DNA of 64,000 nucleotides from Prorocentrum cordatum (GCA_963575745.1 CAUYUJ010000336.1:312001-376000), one strand, 5' to 3'; numbered from the stretch's first letter, positions 1 to 10,597 are shown. Notes: generated by a model not told the origin, from the sequence alone. Numbers and translations are program-made.

Positions 1-4
1 GGCA

Positions 5-952
5 GTGCAGCGCCGCCCTCGGCCTCGCATCGAGGAGGTTGAGGATGTTGCTGGAGGCGTCGCAGGAGAGACACTCCACACGTGCCGGGAGCACCTTGCA
101 CGGACGGCGGGAACCACGCCGCCCACGTTCCGTGCTACGGCTACGTGGCCGAGGAGACGGACGCCACCTTGGAGGCCCGGGTCGCGGCCCCGCCGCCTTC
201 CGCGCCAAGCCGCGCGGGTTGCTGGGGCAATGACGTGCGCCTGCTGCATGGGACGCGGCGCGCTAGGGTTGCGGTGCTGCGCCAAGGTGCGCGGCGCCAT
301 TAGGCGCCGCGGGAGGACGGGCTGCCGCTCGAGGGGGACAGCTTCGGATTCTCCAGCGGAGTTGGTCAGGGGCGCCAGCTCGGAGTCGGGGTCCGAGCTC
401 GAGGATGCCAAGTGGTTCACTCGCGCGGCCCACGAGTTGCTCTACCAGGAGGGGGGCAAGATCTACCTCCTGACCACGGAGGGGTGCTGGGGCAGGGCAC
501 AGGGCGATTCTGCGCAGCTGCAGCGGGGTGGCGGGGGGCGGTCGAACCTCCGGGGCAGCGCTTGCGCGGCCGACCCCTGTTGGCCGCGCAGCAGCGCGTG
601 TTGGGCGAATCGGGGCGTCAAGATGCGCGCCCGAGTCGGGCGCGCGCGCTTGGTCGGTTTCGCTCCGCCCGTGCCGCGACGACTCTGGCGCGCCAGCGCC
701 CGGCGACCAGCCCCGCGCGGCGGTCCGCGGGGTGGCCGAGGAGCAACGAGGGCCGGCGAGGAGGAGCGAGGAGGCCGCCCAGGGCTCTGCAGGTGGACCT
801 CCCGCGGGCAGGCGGCGGCCGGGACGCGGGGTCGCAAGGGGCCCGCGACGCGGGGTGTCGAGCGCCCGCAGAGGTGGTCAACGGGGGGGTGCGCTCCTCA
901 TCGCGCACCTTCGAGACGTCGCCGAGAGGCTTCGCCCGGCGGGGTGCTTTGA
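5..952 (+). CDS. hypothetical coding fragment, GC-rich
   Basis: This 315-codon open frame sits in very GC-rich DNA, where long frames arise by chance. Only the stretch around 340-530 reads like protein, with acidic and amphipathic text such as SELEDAKWFTRAAHELLYQE and then KIYLLTTEG. The rest is Arg/Gly/Ala-rich and resembles what noncoding GC-rich DNA gives. I recognise no family. It may be an exon or a decayed retroelement ORF1. The frame is open from near the window edge, so its true start could lie outside. Confidence 0.2.
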   Translation: MQRRPRPRIEEVEDVAGGVAGETLHTCREHLARTAGTTPPTFRATATWPRRRTPPWRPGSRPRRLPRQAARVAGAMTCACCMGRGALGLRCCAKVRGAIRRRGRTGCRSRGTASDSPAELVRGASSESGSELEDAKWFTRAAHELLYQEGGKIYLLTTEGCWGRAQGDSAQLQRGGGGRSNLRGSACAADPCWPRSSACWANRGVKMRARVGRARLVGFAPPVPRRLWRASARRPAPRGGPRGGRGATRAGEEERGGRPGLCRWTSRGQAAAGTRGRKGPATRGVERPQRWSTGGCAPHRAPSRRRREASPGGVL

Positions 953-1217
953 CGACCTGGGCGAGGCTCGCAGCGCCATCGGGGAGGGCGGTCGCCGGCG
1001 GCCCTCCGGCTCGAGCGCGGCAGCTTCGCGGAAACGCAGGAGTTGAGGGCCCCGGGGAATTGGGGAGAGATCGTCAACGAGCGCGAGGAGTAAGCCGCGC
1101 GGCGGTGCGCGAGGAGAGCTGGACGGCCGCCTCGAGAGCGCCCGCGGCGGAGCCGCCCCGCCGCTGCCCCCGCCGGCCGACCCCCCCAGGAGGGATTGCT
1201 TCGGAGGCGGGGCAGGC

Positions 1218-2471
1218 GTGGCGGTGCCTGCCCGGCCCCGGCCGCGGTGGCACCGCGAGGCTTATGGCGCGGTCAGCGGCCCCGCTGGCAGGGCCGCCGG
1301 GCATCGGCCGCCCCTCGCCGCCGCGTGCGCCGCCGGGCCCGCCGGGCCGCGGTCGCGGGCCAAGGGCGAGAACCAGCTCCGACAGGGAGGGCGCGGAGGG
1401 CGCGATCGCCGAGGCACCGAGGAGGTCTGGTGGCCAGGGCGACGGAGCAGGCCCCCATCGGGAGAGGCGCCGCCGCCCCCTTGCTGGCCGACGTCGCGCA
1501 GCCTGGGAGTCGGGAACAAGCGCGAGGAGGAGGGGGGGAAGGCAGGGCGCGCTGGCGCCCTCCAGTCGATTGCCAAGGAGGACGACTTGAAAGCGTTGGC
1601 GGCTAGGGGCTGCGGATGCTCCAAGGTTCGTCTGGCCCGGCTACTTGGCGCTCTCTCGTGGCGGCGCTGCCCCGCATTGCGAAGCATTCGGTCGCCCTCT
1701 ACAAGCGCCGCAGGCGGCTTGCCCTCGCGAACTATCGGATAGCGCGGGGGTGAGGGCCAGTCGGCGAACGCGATGGCAAGCTGGTCTTTGGGCGCGTCGG
1801 ATTGGGCCGCGTGTCCAGAGGAGCTGCTCGACGACTGCATGCTGCCGACGGAGTTCTAGACGGAGGCGCGCCCCAGGCAGCCCGCTGACATGCTCAGGTG
1901 GGCCGAGCAGGCTTGGGATTGCATCTGGGCGGCGTGCTCGGCGCGCGGCCGGGAACGCGGCGAGCCGTTGGAGGCCGCGGGCGCGCCGATCCGACTTTGC
2001 GAGGGCGAGCCTCGGAAATGCACCTGGCGGCGCGCGCAGGACGCCTGGGGGGAGTGCAATTCAAAGTGGCGGGAGGAGCTTTGGGGAGCCAAGGAGGTGC
2101 TGCCTGTCAGCAACAAGGGTCAGCCTCGTAAGGGAGATGTCTTGTTCGCCGCCCTCGCACCCGCGGAGGCGGGCGATCCCCTCCGCGACTTGCCGGACAC
2201 GTTTGACACGTTTGAGCTGGACAACTCGCTCGCTTGGAACGCCAAGCCCAGAAGGCGCGTGGCGGCTTTCCCGGGGCGGAGCGGTTTGGGTATCCTTCGT
2301 CCGCGCCGTTTTCAGTTTGGCCCCCATCCACGATGGTGGGCGCACTGCGCCAGCGAATGTTCTATCCTGACTATGGTATCACACCGCCGACGGAGTAAAA
2401 AGTGCGTGCTGGTCAGGGGGAATTCAACGTTAACGGTGACCTCTGGGAGGTCCTTTGTTTTCTCGTTGTGA
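1218..2471 (+). pseudogene. hypothetical broken frame, possible decayed ORF
   Basis: One reading frame is open at 1218-1742 and again from the ATG at 1773 to 2471, with a TAG at 1857-1859 in between. Protein-like text appears around 1560-1630 (KEDDLKALAARGCGC) and 1890-2110 (MLRWAEQAWDCIWAACSARG, then WGECNSKWREELWGAKEV), which is rich in Trp and Cys. I do not recognise a domain. The frame beyond about 2340 does not look coding. It could be a degenerate retroelement ORF or exons of a host gene. Confidence 0.22.
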
Positions 2472-2669
2472 AGAGAGTGGTTCGAGCCCCTCCTGCCGCC
2501 TTTGGTGGCGGCAACGGCCTGGCCCTTTCACCCGGGCGCGATCGCGCGCCAGCTGGTCACGGCGACCTTTTTTTGAGTAGCGAGCGTTGTGGCCGTCGAT
2601 AGTGGCGGCCGATCGTTGTAGGTAGTTAGCGCGAGCTGGCCGCCTGGGGATCCGTTTCGTTCCGAGGTC

Positions 2670-2880
2670 CAGGTCATCATAACCATCATCACCAACATCG
2701 GCAGCATCGCCACCTGAATCATCAACGTCACCATTCGCCATCGACATCACCATCGTCATCATCACCAGCATCATCAGCATCATCATCACTATTCTCATTG
2801 CTGGCATCATCACCAGTATTTTCACAATCATTATCACCATCGTGGTCGCCATCAAACTCATTTTCGTGATGACCATGATC
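2670..2880. repeat. imperfect CAT/ATC trinucleotide repeat
   Basis: About 210 bp of interrupted ATC/CAT triplets. On the minus strand it translates to an Asp/Met-rich run, which explains the open frames there. No gene is supported. Confidence 0.8.
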
Positions 2881-3364
2881 AGGTTCTTGCCACCCCTTTC
2901 CCCTGGTAGTCAGTGACCCTGCCCACCTGATCTGAAGGAGGACCACCCAGTTTTCGGCAGCAAGGCCAACGACGTCGCGGCGTGGCTCACGGTGCATGGC
3001 GGGCCCGCCGTGCTGGAAGCAGGCCGCGGCGCCTCCTGGGAACGGGACAGCAGTAGGATTCTGCCCGGCGAGGGCCGGACGCGCCGCGAATAGCATTGAC
3101 GAGTTATTGTGGTCAAGGGTGCCATTGCATCCTTGCATCATTGCACTACCTTTTGCCGGTTTTTGTGGCGTTGCCCCATGGATGAGTACCATCGTGGCGA
3201 GATACGATTTAGAAGCCTTGGGGTCTTGCACCCGAACCTTGCGCCCATTATGACGCGCAGCGGTTGTAGTCATCCCCGCGGAGGGTTCAGTAAATAATTT
3301 CGCCTGCCTGGCTCGCAGGGGCGCTCGAGTTGTGAACGCGCCCGTTGTTGCGCCCCGTCCGCAG

Positions 3365-3447
3365 GCGTCATCTGGTTCGACTGCAACCACGCCGCCACGG
3401 ACCTGGTGCCCTACGCCGCCTTCGCGTCCTCCAAGGACATGGCCCGC
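3365..3447 (+). CDS. candidate internal exon (83 nt)
   Basis: An open stretch reads VIWFDCNHAATDLVPYAAFA followed by SSKDMAR, with nearly every third codon position G or C. It is preceded by a pyrimidine-containing acceptor ending CCGCAG and followed immediately by GTGAGC, a canonical 5' splice site. The flanking DNA is not coding in this frame. Dinoflagellate genes often have small GC-rich exons, but no partner exon was found, so this may be a chance match or an orphan exon. Confidence 0.3.
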
Positions 3448-4152
3448 GTGAGCTCGGCGGCCACGCGACAGTGGTTGGTCCGCGCGCGACGGTCGGCGAG
3501 GCGCGCGCAACAGTTACGGTAGGTTTGCGTCGTGTCGACCGGCGGCGACCCCGCCGCCGACGTTCAAGGTTGAGCGCCGGCGGCGGCCCAGAATCGATCG
3601 ATGTTGAACGATCGGACGTTGCGGCAGCGGCCGATCGTTCAAGGTTGAACGATCCAGCGCGGTGTCAGGAACCAACGCCAGGGTCGACCCGGCACGAACC
3701 TGCAGTACGGTACTCTTGCGCGTGCGCGCGCAAACGCGCGTGCACAAGAGACACACGGGGCAGAGCACTGTAACAAGAGTTGTTTTGACTTCCTCATGGG
3801 TTTCCCGCGTTCCGCGCACATCCAGGCGCAACCCAGGGTCACAGATGTGGTTCGTCCCTTGTTCAGTGCTCTTGATGGTAAGGTTTTGGCTGTGCCTCGT
3901 GGGTCCCCAGAGGTCGCAGAGGCTCCAAGAGGCCCCCTGACGTCAGATGTCCCCATCTGGGAAGCAACAGCGCCCACACATCTACATCGTAGACCCTGGG
4001 TCTTCGAGGACCGAGGTCTCGAGGGCTCGAGGCCCAGAGTGTGGCGGCTCCATTCCTGCCGTCCACGAAGCAGGTTCCCGTGAGTTCCGACGCCACGACA
4101 GAATCGCAGCATTGTGACCACACACGGCCAGAACCTTTTATCTCTAGGCCTC

Positions 4153-4322
4153 CCAGATGGGGTCTGAGTAGATGAGGTCGGAGGATCGCGCCACATTGCC
4201 GATGCATCGGCAATGCGTCTCGATGTGGAGCCCGATGTTCTTCATGCCGACTTCGGCGATGCATCGCCGACGTCGGCGATGCGGCGCAATCCTCCGACCC
4301 CATCTATTAGGACCCCATTCGG
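4153..4322. mobile_element. fold-back MITE-like element, copy A
   Basis: A 170-bp inverted-repeat unit. The left 40 bp (from CCAGATGGGGTC) and the reverse complement of the right 40 bp agree at 33 positions by hand. The interior is built of GCATCGCCGATGCATCGGCG-like palindromic words. Related copies lie at 13032-13205 and 59922-60116. There is no coding capacity; the small Met-His-Arg-Arg frames are by-products of the palindromes. This fits a non-autonomous DNA transposon (MITE or foldback), but target duplications are not clear. Confidence 0.7.
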
Positions 4323-4862
4323 AAGGCTTGTATGAGCACACGCGGCCATAACCCTCTGTCGGGGAATCGCAGAGGATGGGGTTAGCACAAGCTGGGGTTA
4401 GGGAGCGCAGCCAGTCCCCCCTCTCCGAACGCCCAATTGAAATTACTCCCCATAGTCCCGCAGCATGTCTGCGGATTCCATCATCGGGGGTCTGACAGTC
4501 CCCCAGACCCATGGGGACGGGTTCTCACCATAATCTCGAGGGCAGTCCATGCGCTGCGACAGTAGCGTCCCAAGAGACTCGAAAAGAACTCCGACATCCC
4601 AAACTTCAGTCCTCCTCTTGCCCCTCCTCATCCTCCTCCTCCAAAATGTTATCCCCCTGACTGCCCCCATCAGGCACGAGGTTCAAGCTGACCAGTCGCA
4701 CTCGAGCAGGACATGTCCTGTCCTCGCGTGCCAGCAAGGTAATATACCAGGCCTCTGGCCCTAGCAATGGAGATAAGGCGCTCCTGAGCCACATCTTTCT
4801 AAGCATCCTTCGTTTCCTCCTCCTCCTGGGCCTTGGGCAATGTCTGCATCGGCGTCAATGTC

Positions 4863-4919
4863 AACGTTGCCACCCCTCCTCCTCCTCTTCCTCCTCCTCC
4901 TCCTCCTCCCGCTCCTCTT
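4863..4919. repeat. CCT/CTC microsatellite
   Basis: A run of CCTCCTCCT/CTTCCTCC triplets immediately upstream of the spliced-leader relic. Confidence 0.85.
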
Positions 4920-4920
4920 T

Positions 4921-4940
4921 CGTAGCCATGTTGGCTCAAG
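4921..4940 (+). other. DinoSL (dinoflagellate spliced-leader) relic
   Basis: CGTAGCCATGTTGGCTCAAG matches the last 20 nt of the known dinoflagellate spliced leader at 19 of 20 positions, with G for T at position 10. The spliced leader is added to mRNAs in trans, so a genomic copy next to coding-like DNA is a mark of retroposed cDNA. The next 10 bases (4941-4950, GCCAAAATGG) are the exact reverse complement of the canonical leader core CCATTTTGGC, giving a small hairpin. LINE-like sequence begins within about 300 bp downstream. Confidence 0.75.
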
Positions 4941-5250
4941 GCCAAAATGGTTTCCATTTCACTGCCTCAGCGGGGCAGGCTCCCAGTTTCATCTCCAGCA
5001 TTCAAGATTTCATCCATATTGAAACCCTGTTCCACGACAGGCGTTCAATTTTTCCCAGTCCTGCGGCGCGCGGCGCGTAGCGGGTCTCTACAGCATCCTT
5101 ATTATGTTCGTGTTGTTTCAGTTGTCGGCGACTTTCCTTGCCTCGATTTTCAATTTGCGCCCACCCCTTCCACCAGCAGTACGCCGCGCTGGATTCGGAT
5201 CGGCGCGTACAGTTGGTTACAGACCGCAGCGACTCTTTCACACGGACATC

Positions 5251-5667
5251 ATGGCCACAAGTGGGACGAGTCTCGGTCATCAAGCGACGTTGGTAGACGT
5301 CAGTCTCCTGCCTACGGACGTCGAAGGAAGGATACATCCGAGCTGGCGAAGATGGGCAAAAACACAGATCGCGTCGGCAACGGCTCAGCTTACAGCAACG
5401 GCGAGCACTCTTATCGAGCAGCAGCAGAAGGCTTTCAACGCGCAGGTGCACGATTTCATGGCTGTCAGCAGGCAGCACGCCGCCCACATCGAAATGCACG
5501 ACAGAAGCGCCCACGAACTTCAGACGCGAGCAGAGCGTGTGGGAGCAGGCCAGCATCGCATGCGACAACAACTACGGGCGATGGAGCAGACCTTGGCCAT
5601 GGCAGACGCTGCAGTGCCGTTTGAAGCGCATAAACTTGCAGAGCGGGAGCGAGCCCTTGATCCGTGA
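5251..5667 (+). CDS. LINE 1 ORF1-like helical protein
   Basis: I start at the ATG at 5251 (context CATCATGGCC) rather than the upstream ATG at 5104, because the residues before it look noncoding. The 138-residue product has a long Gln/Ala/Glu/Arg-rich helical, probably coiled-coil, segment (about residues 45-125, for example IEQQQKAFNAQVHDFM). It ends at a TGA at 5665. Coiled-coil ORF1 proteins that bind RNA are usual in LINEs; no RNA-binding motif is visible here. Coding-like text resumes in other frames downstream, so the protein is probably truncated by a frameshift. Confidence 0.4.
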   Translation: MATSGTSLGHQATLVDVSLLPTDVEGRIHPSWRRWAKTQIASATAQLTATASTLIEQQQKAFNAQVHDFMAVSRQHAAHIEMHDRSAHELQTRAERVGAGQHRMRQQLRAMEQTLAMADAAVPFEAHKLAERERALDP

Positions 5668-5729
5668 GCATTCAGTACCGGTGCCCCCAGGGCAATGGCA
5701 CTAGTGGCCATCAATGCGGCGCTTGCTGA

Positions 5730-6356
5730 TTGAACTATTGCTTCTGGTGTCCCACCATGCCAACTTCAACTACACGGAGACGTCCCCCAACGAAGATTCC
5801 ACTTAGAAGTTCAAGGAGGAGCGGCAGTCCTGCGCGCGCCATGGCATTCTCGGAAGTCCTCAAGACTTCGGCCGGTTTCAAAACATGCAGGACTGGAGGA
5901 GTCAACGTGCCAGTCTACGTCAATGTCGACAAGTGCCCCAAGCAGGTCAGGTTTGAACTACACCAAACGGCCGCAACGCACTGTACAAGATGCCTACGCG
6001 GCTTACAACGTTGGCGCGCAGAGACCCAAGGGCATCATCACCATTGGTTCGATCCCGCTCGTGGTGGTCCAGGTGCAAGGGCCGGGGCCCCACTATCCTT
6101 GCGCGCTTCAATATTGACGAAGAACCGCTGGTGGCTGCGTCAAGGCAGGTATTCTTTAGCGTGGATACGTCGACGCGGTCTATTTTGCAGAAGGCGGTCA
6201 CCCTGGACGTCGGAGGACAGGCGTCGCAATGGTACGGTGATACGATGGAACGCACGCAGTCTTCTTTGTTACAAAGTACACCGGAGGAAGGCCAAGCTCA
6301 ATGAGCTCGCTTCGATCGCGCCCACGGGCGCCGCGATTCTTTCGCATGAATGTTGA
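5730..6356 (+). pseudogene. LINE 1 ORF1 tail to endonuclease N-terminus (broken)
   Basis: A 208-codon frame. Its middle (about 5905-5990, VNVDKCPKQVRFELH) is coding-like. Its end (about 6215-6350) reads VIRWNARSLLCYKVHRRKAK, then LNELASIAPTGAAILSHEC. WNARSLL followed by a Lys-rich helix and a hydrophobic strand is the usual opening of an APE-type LINE endonuclease. The catalytic Glu expected in an LQE-like motif appears as SHE. The stretch between the two parts is poorly conserved. Confidence 0.45.
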
Positions 6357-6519
6357 GGGGCGTCTGGCCAGCTCCAGACAGCGTCGGCTACATGCCCGTG
6401 CCCCTGCACGGTGCAAGCGCTTGTCTCAGAAGTCTGGCGGCACTGGCTTTCATATTCCGATGCGTCATCGAGATCAGGGCGACCCTCATGCCCACTTTCA
6501 GCATCATCTTGCGCCCTCG

Positions 6520-7845
6520 GCTCGCTGCCCCGCCGACTCGGGGCACCGGGCCCGACGCCGACGCCAAGGCCCCCTCTGGAGAAGGACATTTTAGAGCTTC
6601 TGCTGAGCCCGTCGGCCGCGCGAACCTCGGCAGCCCCATGAACCCTCAATCCCAGAAAAGGTTTCCTTGGCCACATGGGCGCATTCATGCGCCGCGCGAG
6701 CCCGGCGAGCCGCGCGGCCCCCATAGGCCCCTTGAGTCGTCGGGGCATCGTCGGGTGTCTGGGCCTCGCGAACCCCGCGGGCCACGGCGGCCCCGCGGGC
6801 CTGGGGGTCGCCGCGGGCCCCATGGTCGGGGGCCCCGAGACGGGGGTCAATGCAAACGGGGGTCAGCCAGGGCGCCAGATCCTGCAGGATCCTGCGAAGA
6901 CCCTTTCTGGCTGACCCGGGTTAGCGAGCCGCTCGTGGCCGCGAGGCGGCCGCGCATATTGGCTGACCCGAGTTGGCGAAGATCTGCGTTGCAGTTTTTT
7001 GTCCTGCATTGCAGTTTTTGGTTTCCTGCTGACCCGGGTCTGGATGGACCTGGGTCAGAAGATCCCCGACGTGGGGCGTTGTTATAATGCGGGCCCCATG
7101 GCCTGTGAATTCGGTGAGCAGCGCGAGCCGCCTCGCGTTTTGCGGGCTCCGCTGGGCCGCTATGCCCCCGCGGGGACAGGCCCCCGAATTTTCCCAGTGG
7201 GATCTCGGTGCTGGCGCCGGCTTTTCGCCCCTGCCATCGCAGGGAAGCCGGCGCCGGCACCGAGGCCCCCGCTGGAACGGCGGGCGGAGCGAGGCCTTTC
7301 GACGACTTCGGAAGATTGCCAGGGTCTGCGGGCCGGAGTTGAGAGGGCGCCGCGTTCTCGAGCCCTGGCCGCGCAGGGCAGCCGCGCCCCCACCCGGCGC
7401 GGGGGGTAAGTGGTGGAATCGGAATCGCCGGACGCGGGCCTCAGGCTTGCAGAGCGTCAGGGGCGCGACCAGGGGCGGGCAGGGGGCGGGCGGGGGGGCG
7501 GGGAGAGACTGGGGGGGGGGGGGGGGGAAGCGGGCGGGGGGAGGCGCGGATGACGGCGGCGATGGAGTGGGGGGGTGGGTCATCGAGGAAGCCGCATGCT
7601 TTTGACTGGCCCCCCCCCTCTCCCGAGAACGCCTGCCAACTTCGCCGCTCGTGCGTTTTTGTTTTGTTATTGTTCTGTGTTTTTTTTTTTTTTGGCGCAC
7701 CGGCCCTCCTCCAGCGCGCTGCGCGACGATTCCCTTCCCCGCCCCCGCCCCCCCCGCGATTCCGAAGGCCGGGGCGGGCTCGCGGTGGCCCGAATCGCAA
7801 GTCTAATTTGTCTGAAACAAATAGTTCTCGGTTCCGGCGTCGACT
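6520..7845. other. GC-rich insert splitting LINE 1 endonuclease; no gene seen
   Basis: About 1.3 kb of composition unlike the flanking LINE, with repeated words such as CAGGATCCTGCG and GCTGACCCGGG. It contains a G run near 7511-7527 and a T run near 7680-7693. Open frames on both strands are low-complexity Gly/Pro/Arg text and are not credible genes. Its position between two halves of one endonuclease suggests an insertion, but no terminal repeats were recognised. Confidence 0.4.
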
Positions 7846-7849
7846 GTCT

Positions 7850-8370
7850 GCCCCCGGCTGACTATTGCCAACGCGCAGGACAATTGGATGTTGCGAGTGT
7901 TCAGCGCGCATAACTTTGAGAAGGACGCAGCCAGTCTGGAAGGGCCCGGCATGAAATCCGCAGGATCCTGCGAGGCGCGCCGTTATCGCAGCGGCCAATT
8001 GCAATGTCAAGACTGGGCCCACACGCAGCTACGTTGACGGCGCCAAGCAAGATTTGTTATTTTCCGCCCTTCTCCAGATGTGCATGGCCAACCTCTTCGG
8101 CGATTTCTGGGGCGTCTGTTTGCAATGGTCACTGAGATCTCTACTGATTGCCCGACTCACTTCTCCAGGGATACTGCAGCGGCGGCAACGCTCGCCCGCG
8201 TCCTCATTGGTGCCCCCTTCGAACTACTCGCTGGACATCGGCGTTTTCGTGGAGGTTGATATTGACGCGGCCGCCACCTCATACTCCTGGCTCAGTGATC
8301 ACACCCCGCTCACCGCACATCGTCGCGATCGTGCTCGACGCGATGAGCAAGGCAGCATTCCTGAACAAGT
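7850..8370 (+). pseudogene. LINE 1 endonuclease C-terminal half (broken)
   Basis: Across two frames the DNA reads as the end of an APE-type endonuclease. There is a PTHFSRDTAAAATL-like segment followed by an IGAPFELL-like one near 8145-8235, where LINE endonucleases have a TRF...IDRI region. SDHTPL follows at 8294-8311, matching the conserved SDHxPL that carries the catalytic His. The frame change between these segments shows decay. It leads directly into the pre-RT linker and reverse transcriptase. Confidence 0.55.
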
Positions 8371-9528
8371 ATGTCGAAATTCCCCAAATGGAAAGATTAT
8401 TCAGCAGTTTCTGGGCGCTGCGCAGCTGAGCCAAATTCCAGTGATCTGCCTATGGAGATGCATGAAGGACTTCGTGATTGGACCAGCTCGACAGGTTCGA
8501 GACGCGCTGCAACGGCTACCGACTTCAGTCAAAGATCTTTGGGGATAGGGAGGACAGTCATCACCCTCTGCGCTATCTCCCGCTGCGTCTGGCGCAACGA
8601 CATCTCCACTGCCCAGAGGCTGCGCGCCGCGACGGAGGGCGGCGCCCGCTTCCTCAACGTCTCGGATGGGGTCGCGCAGCTCCAGCGAGGCCAGCGGCGC
8701 GCAGCCCGCGCGCACAAGCGCCGGTCAAACCTGTGGACCCCCGAGGCTCGTCGTCTGGTTTTGGCGGGCATTCGCCCCGAAGGTCGCCGCGAGCCCCATT
8801 GTGTCACCCGAGGCCCCGACGGGATAGCAGTTCAGTTCGACGCCCATCGGAGGCCGATTTTCGGGGGAAAAACAAGTGGCGACCAGGCTCTTGAGGGAGC
8901 TGCCCCCGAACTACCCCAGCTACGTCTTCGGTCGCCCTCTGAAGCCGATCTACGGCGCGCTCTTCTCCATGCTAAACGCTCGGCCCCTGGGCCCGATCAA
9001 CTCCCTTGCTCAGCTTGGCAAGCGCATCCCGACCAGATCACTGTACTCCGTCGTCTTATGTGCCATCTGCACGGAGGCCACGCGCCTCCGCTGGAGCTCA
9101 ACGATTGCCTCTTCGCCACCCCACCCGAAGGGGGGGCTAAAGATGCCCGAGGTTGCATCCGAAGCCCTGGCTTGGTCAGGCCCCTTAGTCTGCGAATCAT
9201 CGACGCAATGCTCCTGGCGTCTGCCACTCAGTTCCAGCCCCGTCAGGTTGCCCGAGAGCGCGCCCACGAGGCCCAGCAATGCTTTGTCCCGGGATGCAAT
9301 TACCTGTCGAACATCGTCCGCCTGGACTCCGCGGCCCGCCAGGCTAGCACTGCCCCCGATGTCGAGGCGGACCTCCCCGTGTTCGCCACCTGCGACGCGG
9401 GGGCGGCATTGCCGAGCCTCGGCCACCAGTGGATGTTCGAGATTCTGAGCCGGTTTGGCACCCCACATGGGGCCCTTAATTTCACTCGTGCCTTGTATTT
9501 CTTGCCCCGAGGGTTTGCTCGGATCTAA
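8371..9528 (+). CDS. LINE 1 reverse transcriptase, N-terminal part
   Basis: A 385-codon frame. After a helical linker (about residues 70-130) come KRSAPGPDQLP (8973-9005; compare K.APGPDG in LINE RTs), RPLSLRIIDAML, the QQCFVPGCNYLSNI block (compare QQGF-PGR) and CDAGAALPSLGHQWMFEIL (from 9391), which corresponds to RT motif A (D-x-x-x-AF-S). In place of Phe after Ala it has Leu. The frame ends at 9528; RT motifs continue in another frame after an 11-G run at 9559-9569. The element is inactive as it stands. Confidence 0.75.
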   Translation: MSKFPKWKDYSAVSGRCAAEPNSSDLPMEMHEGLRDWTSSTGSRRAATATDFSQRSLGIGRTVITLCAISRCVWRNDISTAQRLRAATEGGARFLNVSDGVAQLQRGQRRAARAHKRRSNLWTPEARRLVLAGIRPEGRREPHCVTRGPDGIAVQFDAHRRPIFGGKTSGDQALEGAAPELPQLRLRSPSEADLRRALLHAKRSAPGPDQLPCSAWQAHPDQITVLRRLMCHLHGGHAPPLELNDCLFATPPEGGAKDARGCIRSPGLVRPLSLRIIDAMLLASATQFQPRQVARERAHEAQQCFVPGCNYLSNIVRLDSAARQASTAPDVEADLPVFATCDAGAALPSLGHQWMFEILSRFGTPHGALNFTRALYFLPRGFARI

Positions 9529-9569
9529 AACCGGTCGGTCTTTGTATTTCACTTCTGTGGGGGGGGGGG

Positions 9570-9835
9570 CTTCCGGGGCTGCCCTCTGTCGGTGTCTCTC
9601 TGGGCCCTCGCCATGTACCCCATTCTCCGACTCCTGCTTGCAGCCTTCCAGCTCCCCCGGGCGAGGCATCGCAAGGGGTCTCTTGGGGGTTGTGCTGGCG
9701 ACGTCGGAATGGCGATGCTTCGCCTGGTGACCTGGTTAGCGTCGCTCGGGTTGCTATGGGCACCGAACGCCTCGCCCCATTCGAACTCCAGGGGGCAAAA
9801 TGCGCTCTGGTTCCGAGCCGAGTGCACGGTGTAAA
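9570..9835 (+). pseudogene. LINE 1 reverse transcriptase, motifs B-C (frameshifted)
   Basis: Directly after the G11 run the text reads FRGCPLSVSLWALAMYPILR, the RT motif B region (usually QGCPLS). Near 9691 it reads CAGDVG where the catalytic YADD should be, so the active site is lost (Tyr to Cys, first Asp to Gly). The frame ends at a stop at 9832. The frame change coincides with the homopolymer, so part of the break could be a sequencing error, but the active-site changes are substitutions. Confidence 0.6.
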
Positions 9836-9894
9836 TCCAGACCAGGGTCCGAAGCGAGTTGCGTCGATGGATCCAACAGTGGAGTGATTTCAAT

Positions 9895-10300
9895 ATTTCA
9901 GGCCACACCACCTTACCTTGGGGTGGTGATGTGACCAGCGGCCACGTTGAGCATTATTTGGGCTCAGGCAGCTGAGAAGTGGTGGTCCCGTGCCATAGCC
10001 CTTCCCCATGCAGGTGCTGCTCCGAAGGTTCTTTCGCTTCTGTCTAACTCCATTGCCCGGTCCACTCTCTCGCATCTTGCCCAGCTTCTCCCCGCCCCTG
10101 CCGCGGTTCGGAAGCTCGAGCACCAGGCCTAGCATAAGTTGCTCAGGTTCCCGCCGAACAGCCCAGCCTTGCGGATTTGAATTCGCCAACCGAATATCTG
10201 TCTGTCGCACCGTCGTCAGTTGCTCTGCGTGGGTGGGCCAGTAGCCGGCGCGCACCTTTCCGAATTATGAGCCACGCGCGGCAGGAGGCGCTGCGCGAAA
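9895..10300 (+). pseudogene. LINE 1 post-RT (thumb) region
   Basis: PPYLGVVM at 9907-9930 matches the conserved YLGV(x)3 block that follows the RT in LINEs, and is followed by TGA. The frame 9947-10132 continues with IWAQAAEKWWSRA and then a SNSIARSTLSHLAQLLP-like helix, the usual W...R...Y/S..Q pattern of the thumb region. Text of the same kind persists to about 10300 in another frame. Confidence 0.5.
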
Positions 10301-10597
10301 AAAGGGGCGCGCCCAAGACTCCACCATCATCCTTCGCTTTAGGCAGGACAAATGGTCGGCGCCCTGCTGGAAGCGGCCGTTCTCGATTGCACAGTTCATG
10401 GATGGGGGCGCGCTTACCTCCGCCGCACCTCATCAGCCGACAGGTTGGCAGAGCGCTTTCAGCGCAGCTCGCGCGCACGCGGCGCTTGCGCTGCAGGGGG
10501 GGCGCGCGCCGCGCCCGCAACGCGCTTCTGCCTGTTCACCTCTCCCCCTGGCCTTCCCAGGCTCCTTCGCCACAACGTTGCGTAAGCGTCTCCTCGC

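Noticed and set aside
2476-2492. GGTTCGAGCCC considered as a tRNA T-loop
   Set aside because: The flanking bases do not pair into a 5-bp T-stem and no acceptor or anticodon arm fits.
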